Origin: SUP05 sp964577715
GTDB taxonomy: Bacteria > Pseudomonadota > Gammaproteobacteria > PS1 > Pseudothioglobaceae
NCBI GenBank assembly: GCA_964577715.1
Contig: CAZOAA010000009.1
Location: 1-47,472 of the forward strand
Reading direction: 5' to 3'
DNA length: 47,472 nt
Both the position numbers and the translations under genes were made by a program. A model generated the notes under the pieces. That model ran no database searches. It saw only the letters and a list, made by a program, of their open reading frames with translations, and had not been told where the DNA came from. Shown in pieces: positions 26,639 through 35,169 of the stretch (its first letter is position 1; every line of letters begins with the position of its first letter).

Positions 26639-29600
26639 TTGAAACAATATAGAGAAATCCCCTATAACTATACTTCGTTCTCAGACAAAGAAGTGGTATG
26701 TCGTTTTTTAGGTGATGATGCTTGGGACCTACTCAATCAACTAAGACAAAATCGTAACACTGGTCGAAGTGCAAGAATGCTATTTGAAGTCTTGGGCGAT
26801 ATGTGGGTTGTTAATCGAAACCCTTATATTCAAGAAGATTTAATCAAAAATAAGCGTCGCTGGAAAGCGCTTACTGAGGCGCTCTATTTACGCCTTGATC
26901 AAATCAGATCTCGTTCTGCTGGTAATGAAAAAGTCCTAAATTTATTACAAAGTACAGATCAAGCAGTTGATGATTTTAAACACTGCCTTAGTGAGTTTAA
27001 AAACAATAAACAACGCATTAAAAGCGCATTATTAAAAGTTACTAATAATAACAATATTCGTTTTGATGCACTATCTCGCTCATCACATTCAACTGACGCA
27101 ACTGACTGGCGTGTTGAATATCCAGCTGTGGTTATCACCCCTGATACTGAACTTGAAATTGCCAAAATTATTAAAACCTGTATTGAGCTAGGTTTAACTA
27201 TTATTCCTCGTGGTGGTGGCACAGGCTATACAGGTGGCGCAATCCCACTCAATGCACAAACAGCAGTGATCAATACTGAAAAAATCGATTTTATTGATTC
27301 AATTACCTCTAACAAAGGAATACATTCAGTAAACGTAGGTGCTGGTGTTATCACCAAACGCGTAAGCGAATTAGCAACTGCCAATAATTTAGTTTTTGCC
27401 ATAGATCCCACCTCTCAAGACGCCTGTACAATTGGCGGTAATGTTGCGATGAATGCAGGTGGAAAAAAAGCCCTACGTTGGGGCACCACGATTGACAATC
27501 TGCTCTCTTGGAAAATGGTGATGCCTGATGGCAATTGGCTACAAGTTAAACGCCTAAACCATAATCAAGACAAAATACAGTTACTAGACAAGGTTAGTTT
27601 TAAGATTCATCACCTTAAAAAAGATGCTAAAACACTTTTAAAAACACAGACCTTAAGCATTGATACAAAAAATATGCGTAAAAGCGGTTTAGGTAAAGAT
27701 GTTACCAATAAATTCCTAGACGGCTTGCCTGGCATTCAAAAAGAAGGCTGTGATGGATTTATTACTTCTGCAGAGTTTATTCTGCACAAACCACTTGAGC
27801 TTATCAATACCTTATGCCTAGAGTTTTTTGGCCATGATTTAAATAAAGCCGTATCGGCCATTGTTGAGATTAAAGATAGTGTCGACGCAAGTAACGATGT
27901 TGATTTAGTAGGCATGGAGCACCTAGATGCTCGCTACATTAAAGCCGTACACTACACCACCAAAGCCAACCGTGCAGAATTACCCAAAATGGTACTTCTA
28001 GTTGATATTAGCGCTAATAACCAATCATCCCTTGATGATCATATTGAAAAAATTATATCGCTGAGTGCTAAACGTGAAGGGGAGTGCTTTGTTGCTAAAT
28101 CACTCAATAAAAGACACACTTTTTGGAAGGACCGGGCCAATACCGCCGCTATTGCTGCGCATACTAATGCTTTTAAGATTAACGAAGATGTGGTTATCCC
28201 ACTAGATAAACTTGCCGATTATAACGATGGTATTGAGCATATCAATATTCGACTATCTATTGAAAATAAATTAGAGACGCTAGATGCTATTAAAAAATAT
28301 TTTCAAAGCATTGATCCAAGCACTAGCCTGATTAAAGATAAGATTGACTCCGCCCTATCACTACTCAACCAAGTACACGATCAGTGGCAGAGTTCACTGG
28401 ACAGTCTTGATCAAGACAGTGTCTTTAAGGCTATTCAAACAGGTGATAACACCATCTCATATATAAATTCATTTGCCAAACCGCTTAACGATTTACTAAT
28501 GGGAGATTTATTTACTGATATTCGTCATCAAGTTCGCTCTATTCATAGCGAATACCGTGAAGTACGCTTATTTGTAGCCACACACATGCATGCTGGTGAT
28601 GGCAACGTACACACCAATATCCCAGTACACTCGCACAATACTCAAATGTTGCATCATGCCGAAGCAGTGGTTGATGAAATCATGGTTCTCGCCTCAAAAC
28701 TTGGCGGCGTGATCTCTGGTGAACATGGCATTGGCCTGACTAAATATCAATACCTATCCGATGAGTTCAAGAAAGAGTTTGCTAATTATAAATCCACCAT
28801 TGACCCAAATAACCATTTTAATAAAGGCAAACTTATGCCGGGCAGTGGCCTTGATAATGCCTTTACTCCTTCGCTACGCTTGGTTGAACAAGAAGCGCTT
28901 ATTTTAGAAAGTAGTGAAATTGGTGAAATTAATGATATGGTGAAATCCTGCCTACGTTGTGGCAAGTGTAGGGGCGTGTGTACCACACATGTACCAGAGG
29001 CTAATTTACTCTATTCACCGCGCGATAAAATTATTGGCACCAATCTAATTTCAGAAGCTTTTCTTTATGAAGAACAAACACGACGTGGTATTTCACTCAA
29101 CCATTTTGATGAATTAAATGATGTGGCTGACCATTGTACCATTTGCCATCGATGTTCTCAGCCATGCCCAGTAGATATCGATTTTGGTGATGTTTCCATT
29201 AAGATGAAAGATATCTTACGTAAGCAAAACAAACGCCACAGCAATATTGCCGCCAAGTTATCAATTGCCTACCTCAATATGAGCAAGCCTTGGCAAATTA
29301 ACATTACCAAAAAACTACTGATTGATCTTGGCTATAAAGCACAAAATATTGCCACAAGAATTGCAAAACCATTACTTAAGAAAAAACCCAATAAAACCAT
29401 AGGCCGACCTAGCTTTACCACAGAGCTAATCACTATGCTAGACAAGCCACTACCTATGGATACCTCTTTATCTCCTCTTAGAGATTTACTCAACATCAAT
29501 GATGCTGGCACCATTCCGATTTTATCTCATCCAGAAAAATCCACCAATGACTCTCCCAGTGTATTTTATTTTCCAGGTTGTGGCTCTGAGCGTCTCTACT

Positions 29601-30331
29601 CTAAAATAGGTCTTGCCAGTATTGCACTGCTTTATCATCAAGGTGTTAGAGTTGTCCTACCACCAAGTTATTTATGCTGTGGCTATCCACAAACCAGTGC
29701 TGGTGATAGCAAAAAAGGCAAAGAAATCTCTACAGATAATCGTGTACTGTTCCATCGTATGGCCAACACTCTTAATTATTTAGATATCAAACATGTACTT
29801 ACTTCGTGTGGCACTTGTATTGATCAACTCCTTACTTATGAACTAAGTGATATATTCAAAGAATCCAAACTAACTGATATCCATGAGTACCTTTTGGCCG
29901 ATGGTGTAAAGCTAGACAATACAAAAGAACAATACCTCTATCATGCACCGTGTCATGACCCAATTAAAAGTGACGATTCATCCAATGTCATTTCTCAAAT
30001 TATGGGGGCAAAAGTTTTAAGTAATGATCGCTGTTGTGGGGAAGCCGGCACCTTTGCTGTCGCACGAGCTGATATTGCCAAACAAGTAAAATTCAAAAAA
30101 GAATCTGAAATTAAAAAAGACCTAACCACGCTCATCGGCAAGCCTAAAGCCAAAAAAGGCATTAAGATGCTCACTACTTGCCCTGCTTGTCGCCAAGGCT
30201 TATCTCGCTACCAACCTTCTACCGGCATTGAACCTATCTATCCTGTTGAAATCATTGCTGAACAAATCCTAGGCAAAAACTGGCAGAAAGACTTTATTAA
30301 TTCTGTGGCAATTGAAAAAGTATTGCTTTAA
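26639..30331 (+). CDS. Large FAD-linked dehydrogenase with DUF3683, FAD-binding and Fe-S/CCG domains
   Basis: A 1230-residue fusion. An N-terminal DUF3683-type region (REIPYNYTSFSDKE) is followed by an FAD-binding PCMH domain (ITPDTELEIAKII, PRGGGTGYTGGA, about 165-320) and a FAD-oxidase C-terminal domain with HMHAGDGNVHTN and SGEHGIGLTKYQYL. Then come two 4Fe-4S motifs (C771, C774, C777, C781 and C833, C836, C839, C843) and CCG repeats (GCGSERLY near 981, LCCGYP at 1013, RCCGEAG). This resembles GlcD/Dld plus GlcF combined in one chain, probably a 2-hydroxyacid (D-lactate-like) dehydrogenase feeding quinones; the substrate is unknown. The start is TTG at 26639 with an AGGA too close upstream, so the true first codon is uncertain. 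Confidence 0.9.
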   Translation: MKQYREIPYNYTSFSDKEVVCRFLGDDAWDLLNQLRQNRNTGRSARMLFEVLGDMWVVNRNPYIQEDLIKNKRRWKALTEALYLRLDQIRSRSAGNEKVLNLLQSTDQAVDDFKHCLSEFKNNKQRIKSALLKVTNNNNIRFDALSRSSHSTDATDWRVEYPAVVITPDTELEIAKIIKTCIELGLTIIPRGGGTGYTGGAIPLNAQTAVINTEKIDFIDSITSNKGIHSVNVGAGVITKRVSELATANNLVFAIDPTSQDACTIGGNVAMNAGGKKALRWGTTIDNLLSWKMVMPDGNWLQVKRLNHNQDKIQLLDKVSFKIHHLKKDAKTLLKTQTLSIDTKNMRKSGLGKDVTNKFLDGLPGIQKEGCDGFITSAEFILHKPLELINTLCLEFFGHDLNKAVSAIVEIKDSVDASNDVDLVGMEHLDARYIKAVHYTTKANRAELPKMVLLVDISANNQSSLDDHIEKIISLSAKREGECFVAKSLNKRHTFWKDRANTAAIAAHTNAFKINEDVVIPLDKLADYNDGIEHINIRLSIENKLETLDAIKKYFQSIDPSTSLIKDKIDSALSLLNQVHDQWQSSLDSLDQDSVFKAIQTGDNTISYINSFAKPLNDLLMGDLFTDIRHQVRSIHSEYREVRLFVATHMHAGDGNVHTNIPVHSHNTQMLHHAEAVVDEIMVLASKLGGVISGEHGIGLTKYQYLSDEFKKEFANYKSTIDPNNHFNKGKLMPGSGLDNAFTPSLRLVEQEALILESSEIGEINDMVKSCLRCGKCRGVCTTHVPEANLLYSPRDKIIGTNLISEAFLYEEQTRRGISLNHFDELNDVADHCTICHRCSQPCPVDIDFGDVSIKMKDILRKQNKRHSNIAAKLSIAYLNMSKPWQINITKKLLIDLGYKAQNIATRIAKPLLKKKPNKTIGRPSFTTELITMLDKPLPMDTSLSPLRDLLNINDAGTIPILSHPEKSTNDSPSVFYFPGCGSERLYSKIGLASIALLYHQGVRVVLPPSYLCCGYPQTSAGDSKKGKEISTDNRVLFHRMANTLNYLDIKHVLTSCGTCIDQLLTYELSDIFKESKLTDIHEYLLADGVKLDNTKEQYLYHAPCHDPIKSDDSSNVISQIMGAKVLSNDRCCGEAGTFAVARADIAKQVKFKKESEIKKDLTTLIGKPKAKKGIKMLTTCPACRQGLSRYQPSTGIEPIYPVEIIAEQILGKNWQKDFINSVAIEKVLL

Positions 30332-30672
30332 GCATTGCTCACATACGCCCAAGCGTTTTTACCTGATTTCATTTTTCCCATTACTCGCTTGTAGTCATTC
30401 ACTTCATACTTGTCTGATTGCGTTAATTCCTCAGCGGTAATTTCAAACACCATGCCATCCACTTGATCAGCATCATCGCCAGTAGCAATAGCAATAGGAT
30501 GGTGCGTTTCACCGCTTAATTCAACTACATCATCATCTTTAATCTCAACCATTTCAAGTTGATAGCCCAATAGTTGATCTTTAAAACCTACTAGCTCTCG
30601 CCCAAAAGTTTCAAGCTGAACCGGCGTGTTTTGTAATGTTCCGTAAGAGAAAAGTAATTGTGTTGTATTCAT
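30328..30672 (-). CDS. Gamma-glutamylcyclotransferase-like (AIG2/YtfP family) protein
   Basis: A 114-residue protein of the GGCT-like fold: substrate-binding FSYGTLQ at residues 9-15, acidic GMVFEIT segment and EVNDYKRV near the end. Small bacterial members have poorly defined substrates. Its stop overlaps the end of the dehydrogenase gene by 4 bases (convergent). The start lies about 20 bases beyond the tracrRNA terminator, on the same strand. Confidence 0.87.
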   Translation of the reverse strand: MNTTQLLFSYGTLQNTPVQLETFGRELVGFKDQLLGYQLEMVEIKDDDVVELSGETHHPIAIATGDDADQVDGMVFEITAEELTQSDKYEVNDYKRVMGKMKSGKNAWAYVSNA

Positions 30673-30692
30673 ATTATTTTTTAATTACGCAT

Positions 30693-30719
30693 AAAAAAAT
30701 CCCCCACTGGGAGGGATTT
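30693..30719 (-). terminator. Intrinsic terminator of tracrRNA
   Basis: On the minus strand AAATCCC and CC pair with GG and GGGATTT (one bulged T, CAGT loop), followed by a T run. It ends the tracrRNA and keeps transcription out of the GGCT-like gene. Confidence 0.85.
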
Positions 30720-30794
30720 GGTCGCATAAAAGCGGAGCCTACGAAAAATAAATTTCATTGGTATGAAAAGCAAAATTCTTAAGCGATAGTCGGT

Positions 30795-30800
30795 TACAAT
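30795..30800 (+). promoter_or_regulatory. Candidate cas9 -10 element inside the anti-repeat
   Basis: TACAAT on the plus strand, the same hexamer that closes each CRISPR repeat, faces cas9 and lies 34 bases before its ATG. The -35 position is A-rich and weak. No better cas9 promoter is visible in the gap. Confidence 0.4.
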
Positions 30801-30811
30801 TTGCACTACAC

Positions 30812-30840
30812 ATTCTACATAAGGAAACAGTACAATGCAA
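30812..30840 (-). promoter_or_regulatory. Candidate tracrRNA promoter
   Basis: Minus-strand TTGCAT (30840-30835) and TAGAAT (30817-30812) with a 17-base spacer, placing the start near 30805, just before the anti-repeat. The -35 lies over the cas9 start codon. Confidence 0.45.
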
Positions 30841-33800
30841 CAAAAAGTCTTAGGGTTAGATTTAGGCTCAAACTCAATTGGCTGGGCACTTCTTAATGAA
30901 GACAACAACACAGCTTCAGAAATTATTGATTTAGGTTCTCGCATTTTTATTAAAGCAGTAGAGGAAAAAGTACCTACACCAAAAAATCAAAAACGTAGAG
31001 ATATGAGATTAGGTAGAAGAGTGTTGCAGCGTCGAGCAAGACGCAAGCAACGCATGCTCAATTATTTAGTATCGCTTAGTTTACTACCTCGAGAATTACA
31101 AAATCACACTCAACCAGAGATTGTATTAAATGAAATTGGCAACCCTTACGAGTTGCGCGCAAAAGCACTAGATGAGCAACTCAAGCCTTATGAATTTGGC
31201 AGAATATTACTACACTTTGTTGCTAGACGTGGATTCTTATCCACCAAAAAACAAGTAGCTGGAGATTTAATTGATGATCCAGATACTTTATCTTATCTCA
31301 ATGAACTTGATGACAAGCCTAGCAAAGACAAAGAAGAAGGGCAATTTAAAGCTGATATTGCCGATGTTTACAAAGCCATTAAAGATGCCAATGCTAGAAC
31401 TTTAGGCGAGTATCTATTTAACCTAGAAACTGGCAAGGTTAAACGCAATCGAAATCACGATGGCGGACACCTGCGCACCGATCGAAAAATGTATCAAGAC
31501 GAACTTGTTTTGATCTGGAAACAGCAAGTTCAACACTTCAACGATTTGCCCGATGATTTTATGCAAAAAGACAAAGGTGTATTAAAAATCATCTTTTACC
31601 AACGCCCACTTAAACTTAAAAAAGATCGTGTTGGACAATGCTCACTAGAACCCAAGCGTCGTCGTGCTAACACTGCACGCCTAGAAGTACAAAAGTTCAG
31701 ATATTTGCAAAAAATAAACGACCTCAAATATTTTGATGTTTGGCAAGAAAAAAATGTACCACTAATCGATAAGCAAAAACAAAAATTAAGATTGCTTTTT
31801 GAAAATAATCCAAAGATGACTGTTGCTAGAATAAAGAAAGAGTTAGGTTTAGAAAGAAAATTAAATTTTGATACCGATGAAACAACCTTTAAAGGCAATA
31901 TTACCGCTTGTGAAATTCGCAATGTTATTGGTAACGCTTGGGATAAATATTCAGAAAAACAACAATATGATTTATTTGAAGATTTATTCACTATCAAGAA
32001 AAAATCAGCCCTTAAAGCACGCTTAATTACGCATTGGGATTTTGATAAGAAAACCGCTGTCCAGCTTTGCTTAATTGAATTTGAGCCATCCCATTCTAAT
32101 CACTCACTCAAGGCTATTAACAAACTTTTACCGTTTTTAGAACAAGGCATGATCTACTCTGATGCTCGTCAAGCAGCCGGATATGACTACGAACAAAAAG
32201 AGGTTGAAATTCAAGATACTTTAGGCGTACCACCTGAAACCTCCAATCCAATTGTTAATAAAGGCATGCATGAACTAAGGCGACTGATTAATGCCATCAT
32301 TAAACAATACGGCAAGCCCGATATTATCCGCATTGAAATGGCGCGTGATTTGGAAATGAACACCAAACGCTACAAGGAAAATGAAGCGCGGCAAAAGAAA
32401 AACCAACAAGCTAACGAAAAAGCACAACTGGCTTTTGAGGGTTTAAATCTCGGCAAAAAATACGCCTCAAGGGATGACAAAATTCGCTACCGCCTATGGC
32501 AAGACCAAGATGAACGTTGCGCCTATAGTGGTAATACTATCGCCCTTAATCAAGTGTTTTCTAGCACTTGTGAAATTGACCATATTTTGCCATTTAAAAA
32601 ATCCCTTGATGATTCCTACATGAACAAGATTTTATGTTTTACAGCAGAAAACCGCAACAAATCTGACCAAACTCCAATCGATGCCTGGGGTGGCGATAAC
32701 GACAAATGGAACCAAATCACTCAAGCACTTAGCCATTGGGATAAATCATTAGAATATAAGGTTAAACGCTTCTACACCAAAGAAGCAGATTTACAAAAGC
32801 GTGATTTTATTTCCAGCCAACTAAATGACACCCGCTATATGTCAAAACTCGCACAAGACTATGTGCGTCAACTCGGTTGTGATGTAAATATTACCAAAGG
32901 TTTTGTAGTGAGCCAAATTCGCCATCAATGGGGCTTTAATAATCTAATCGGTGAAACTGACAAAAAAGAGCGTACCGATCATCGCCATCATGCAATTGAT
33001 GCAGTAGTAATCGCAGCCACCTCGCGCAATTTATACCAAAATGCAGTTAGGCAAATCCAGCAAGACAAACTTAATATTGCCCCACCGTATGAACATATTC
33101 GTGATGAACTCAAAGAAAGACTCAAGCATACTATTATTTCGCACGCACCACAGCGCAAGCTATCAGGCGCACTGCACGAGGAAACCGGTGCAGGCTATAT
33201 TGAAAAACACGGCGGCTTGGTTTATCGTAAAACCCTCAATCAAGATTTCACCATTAAAAATACCATGAGCATTGTTGATGAGCAAGTACAACTAAAAGTA
33301 CTAGAGCATATTGAAAATCATGACAATAGTAAAACTGCATTTAACCCAGAGAATCTTAAAACCTTAAAACTCGGCAAAAATCCGATTAAACGTGTACGTG
33401 TTTTACAGTCCAAAACCAACGAAAAGAAACTCTCCCAAACCAAATTTGGCGTGCGTGATAAAACTGACAAGATTTTTAAATACATGTCATTTGGCAATAC
33501 CCATCATGTAGAAATTATTAAAAATAGCAATACAGGCAAAGTTAAAGGCGAGTTTGTAACCACTATGTTGGCTTCACACCGTGCCAAGGGTATTAATACA
33601 CCCAAACAACCAATTATCAAAAAAGATCATGGCGAGGAATGGGAGTTTGTTATGGCACTGCATATTAACGATACTGTGAGTATCGAGAAAGACGATGGCG
33701 AACGAGTGTTTTATCGAGTGCAAAAACTTGAAGCGCCAACCGGACTAACTCTAAGGCTTAATACTACATCAACACTTAATAACAAAGATCAGGCAATCAG

Positions 33801-33882
33801 AAAATCAATTAGTGGGCTTTTTCAAGAAAACATACTAAAACACAACATTAATACTATTGGTCATTTTATCGATAATGATTAA
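30835..33882 (+). CDS. cas9: CRISPR-associated endonuclease Cas9, type II-C
   Basis: RNA-guided DNA endonuclease; 1015 residues, compact as in subtype II-C. RuvC-I GLDLGSNSIGWALL carries D9. The arginine-rich bridge helix spans about 53-75 (RRDMRLGRRVLQRRARRKQ). RuvC-II has E501 in IRIEMARDLE. The HNH domain has D582-H583 (CEIDHILPF) and N606. RuvC-III has H719 and D722 (RHHAIDAVV). A wedge/PAM-interacting region follows from about 780. All catalytic residues are intact. AAGGA lies nine bases before the ATG. It is followed by cas1 (8-base overlap) and cas2, with no csn2 or cas4, which defines II-C. PAM preference cannot be read from sequence. Confidence 0.97.
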   Translation: MQQKVLGLDLGSNSIGWALLNEDNNTASEIIDLGSRIFIKAVEEKVPTPKNQKRRDMRLGRRVLQRRARRKQRMLNYLVSLSLLPRELQNHTQPEIVLNEIGNPYELRAKALDEQLKPYEFGRILLHFVARRGFLSTKKQVAGDLIDDPDTLSYLNELDDKPSKDKEEGQFKADIADVYKAIKDANARTLGEYLFNLETGKVKRNRNHDGGHLRTDRKMYQDELVLIWKQQVQHFNDLPDDFMQKDKGVLKIIFYQRPLKLKKDRVGQCSLEPKRRRANTARLEVQKFRYLQKINDLKYFDVWQEKNVPLIDKQKQKLRLLFENNPKMTVARIKKELGLERKLNFDTDETTFKGNITACEIRNVIGNAWDKYSEKQQYDLFEDLFTIKKKSALKARLITHWDFDKKTAVQLCLIEFEPSHSNHSLKAINKLLPFLEQGMIYSDARQAAGYDYEQKEVEIQDTLGVPPETSNPIVNKGMHELRRLINAIIKQYGKPDIIRIEMARDLEMNTKRYKENEARQKKNQQANEKAQLAFEGLNLGKKYASRDDKIRYRLWQDQDERCAYSGNTIALNQVFSSTCEIDHILPFKKSLDDSYMNKILCFTAENRNKSDQTPIDAWGGDNDKWNQITQALSHWDKSLEYKVKRFYTKEADLQKRDFISSQLNDTRYMSKLAQDYVRQLGCDVNITKGFVVSQIRHQWGFNNLIGETDKKERTDHRHHAIDAVVIAATSRNLYQNAVRQIQQDKLNIAPPYEHIRDELKERLKHTIISHAPQRKLSGALHEETGAGYIEKHGGLVYRKTLNQDFTIKNTMSIVDEQVQLKVLEHIENHDNSKTAFNPENLKTLKLGKNPIKRVRVLQSKTNEKKLSQTKFGVRDKTDKIFKYMSFGNTHHVEIIKNSNTGKVKGEFVTTMLASHRAKGINTPKQPIIKKDHGEEWEFVMALHINDTVSIEKDDGERVFYRVQKLEAPTGLTLRLNTTSTLNNKDQAIRKSISGLFQENILKHNINTIGHFIDND

Positions 33883-34765
33883 ACGTATTGTTGAGGTTAA
33901 TAGTCCGAGCTACCTACATCTTAAACACAAGCAATTAATCATTGAGCAAAACCATGAACAAGTTGCACAAATCCCCATTGAGGATATTGGTGCGTTAATT
34001 TTAGAACACTCTGCGATTAGTATCACTCAGCCACTAATTATTGAGTGCCAAAAAAATAATGTGGCGATTATCTTTTGCGATGAAAAACACCTGCCCTACT
34101 CTACTATTTTACCCATTGCTGAGGGTAATACTCTGCACCAAAAAATCCTTAAAACTCAAATGAGCATCTCTGAACCAACACGCAAAAACTTATGGAAACA
34201 AATTATCGTTCAGAAAATTCATAACCAAGCTCATACACTGAAAAAATTTAACAAACCTTACACCCGATTACACAAACTAGCAACCGAGGTTAAATCAGGC
34301 GACAGCACTAATTGTGAGGGCTTGGCAGCACAGTATTATTGGAAGGCTTTATTTGGGGTGGATTTTATTCGTGATCAAAATGCTGATGGGGTGAATGCCA
34401 TACTTAATTATGGCTATGCAATCATCCGCGCAATGGTAGCGCGTAATATCTGCGCTAGCGGCTTACACCCAAGTATTGGCCTATTTCATCACAACCAATA
34501 CAACGCTCTATGTTTGGCAGATGATCTAATGGAGCCACTACGCCCATGGGTGGATAGTATTGCTTATGAGTTGTATCAAACTAATCCAAATATTAGTATT
34601 AGCATTGAGAATAAAACCCCATTTTTAAACCTTATTAGCCAAACAGTACGCTATGAACACAAGCAAATGCCGATGATGATTTCCATGCATTATCTAATGG
34701 CAAACCTGAAACGTAACTTTACTAAAGAAGATTCAAAATTGACATACCCCTTACTACAGGCGTAG
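33875..34765 (+). CDS. cas1: CRISPR integrase Cas1 (type II)
   Basis: Integrase subunit for spacer acquisition; 296 residues from the ATG at 33875, which overlaps the cas9 stop by 8 bases and begins MIKRIVEV, as usual for type II Cas1. A TTG at 33857 would add six residues without support. The metal-binding residues are in place: E148 (NCEGLAAQYYW), H198 (GLHPSIGLFHHN) and the acidic group D216/D217/E220 (ADDLMEPLRPWV). It acts with Cas2, encoded 50 bases downstream. Confidence 0.96.
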   Translation: MIKRIVEVNSPSYLHLKHKQLIIEQNHEQVAQIPIEDIGALILEHSAISITQPLIIECQKNNVAIIFCDEKHLPYSTILPIAEGNTLHQKILKTQMSISEPTRKNLWKQIIVQKIHNQAHTLKKFNKPYTRLHKLATEVKSGDSTNCEGLAAQYYWKALFGVDFIRDQNADGVNAILNYGYAIIRAMVARNICASGLHPSIGLFHHNQYNALCLADDLMEPLRPWVDSIAYELYQTNPNISISIENKTPFLNLISQTVRYEHKQMPMMISMHYLMANLKRNFTKEDSKLTYPLLQA

Positions 34766-34815
34766 TATAGAGTTTTTAAACATTGGCTTTACTTATGTTT
34801 GGAGGCTTACAAACC

Positions 34816-35121
34816 ATGTGGGTAATTGTACTGTTTGACTTGCCAACAGATGATAAATACATGCGCAAAGACTACACGCACTTTCGCAAGTTTTTGCTTG
34901 AGGATGGTTTTAGGATGATGCAATACTCAGTGTATATGCGCCACTCATCTAGTGAGGAAAACGCCCAAGTTCATGCACGCAGGGTTAAGCTCCACCTACC
35001 ACCAGATGGTGAGGTGAGAATTATCAAAATTACTGACAAGCAATTTGGACGGATAGAGGTTTTTTACGGAAAAAAACGCCTACCCACCGAAACCGCGCCG
35101 GCACAACTTTCATTTTTCTGA
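34816..35121 (+). CDS. cas2: CRISPR-associated protein Cas2
   Basis: Partner of Cas1 in the adaptation complex; 101 residues from the ATG at 34816. It begins MWVIVLFDLPTD (ferredoxin-like first strand with the conserved Asp) and ends with ITDKQFGRIEVFYGKK and a short tail. GGAGG lies ten bases before this ATG; in-frame alternatives are an ATG at 34795 and a TTG at 34783, which would add 7 or 11 residues. The stop codon sits within a perfect hairpin that separates the operon from the array. Confidence 0.94.
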   Translation: MWVIVLFDLPTDDKYMRKDYTHFRKFLLEDGFRMMQYSVYMRHSSSEENAQVHARRVKLHLPPDGEVRIIKITDKQFGRIEVFYGKKRLPTETAPAQLSFF

Positions 35122-35143
35122 CTAGAAAAATGAAAGTTGTGCC
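35100..35143. terminator. Perfect 20-bp hairpin over the cas2 stop, between convergent cas operon and array
   Basis: Arms 35100-35119 and 35124-35143 are exact reverse complements, with a four-base loop that contains most of the cas2 stop codon. It is symmetric, so both the plus-strand cas mRNA and the minus-strand pre-crRNA form it. There is no long T run after either arm, so it may work as a terminator, an mRNA 3' protector or a processing site. Confidence 0.65.
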
Positions 35144-35169
35144 TATACTACAGCGTTTGTAGCGAGCAT

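Larger units (their letters stand above)
30692..30805 (-). ncRNA. tracrRNA of the type II-C CRISPR system
   Basis: Minus-strand RNA gene read away from cas9. Its 5' part (30800 down to 30779) starts ATTGTAACCGACTATCGC, matching the first 18 bases of the array's plus-strand repeat. It should therefore pair with the 3' end of the crRNA repeat over 22 bp with one G-U pair; beyond that lies a bulge, then weaker pairing with the repeat's 5' end. A 3' tail with a small GC-containing hairpin follows, then a terminator. A TAGAAT -10 (30812-30817) with TTGCAT 17 bases upstream would start transcription near 30805, giving about 114 nt. Seen directly: the anti-repeat and terminator. Inferred: transcript ends. 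Confidence 0.88.

Noticed and set aside
31596..31997. Minus-strand open frame of 133 codons within cas9
   Set aside because: Antisense shadow of a clear Cas9 coding region; composition reflects the complementary strand.
35144..35169. Sequence before the first repeat that looks slightly like a degenerate repeat on the other strand
   Set aside because: Similarity is limited to scattered bases and the orientation is wrong for a decayed unit.
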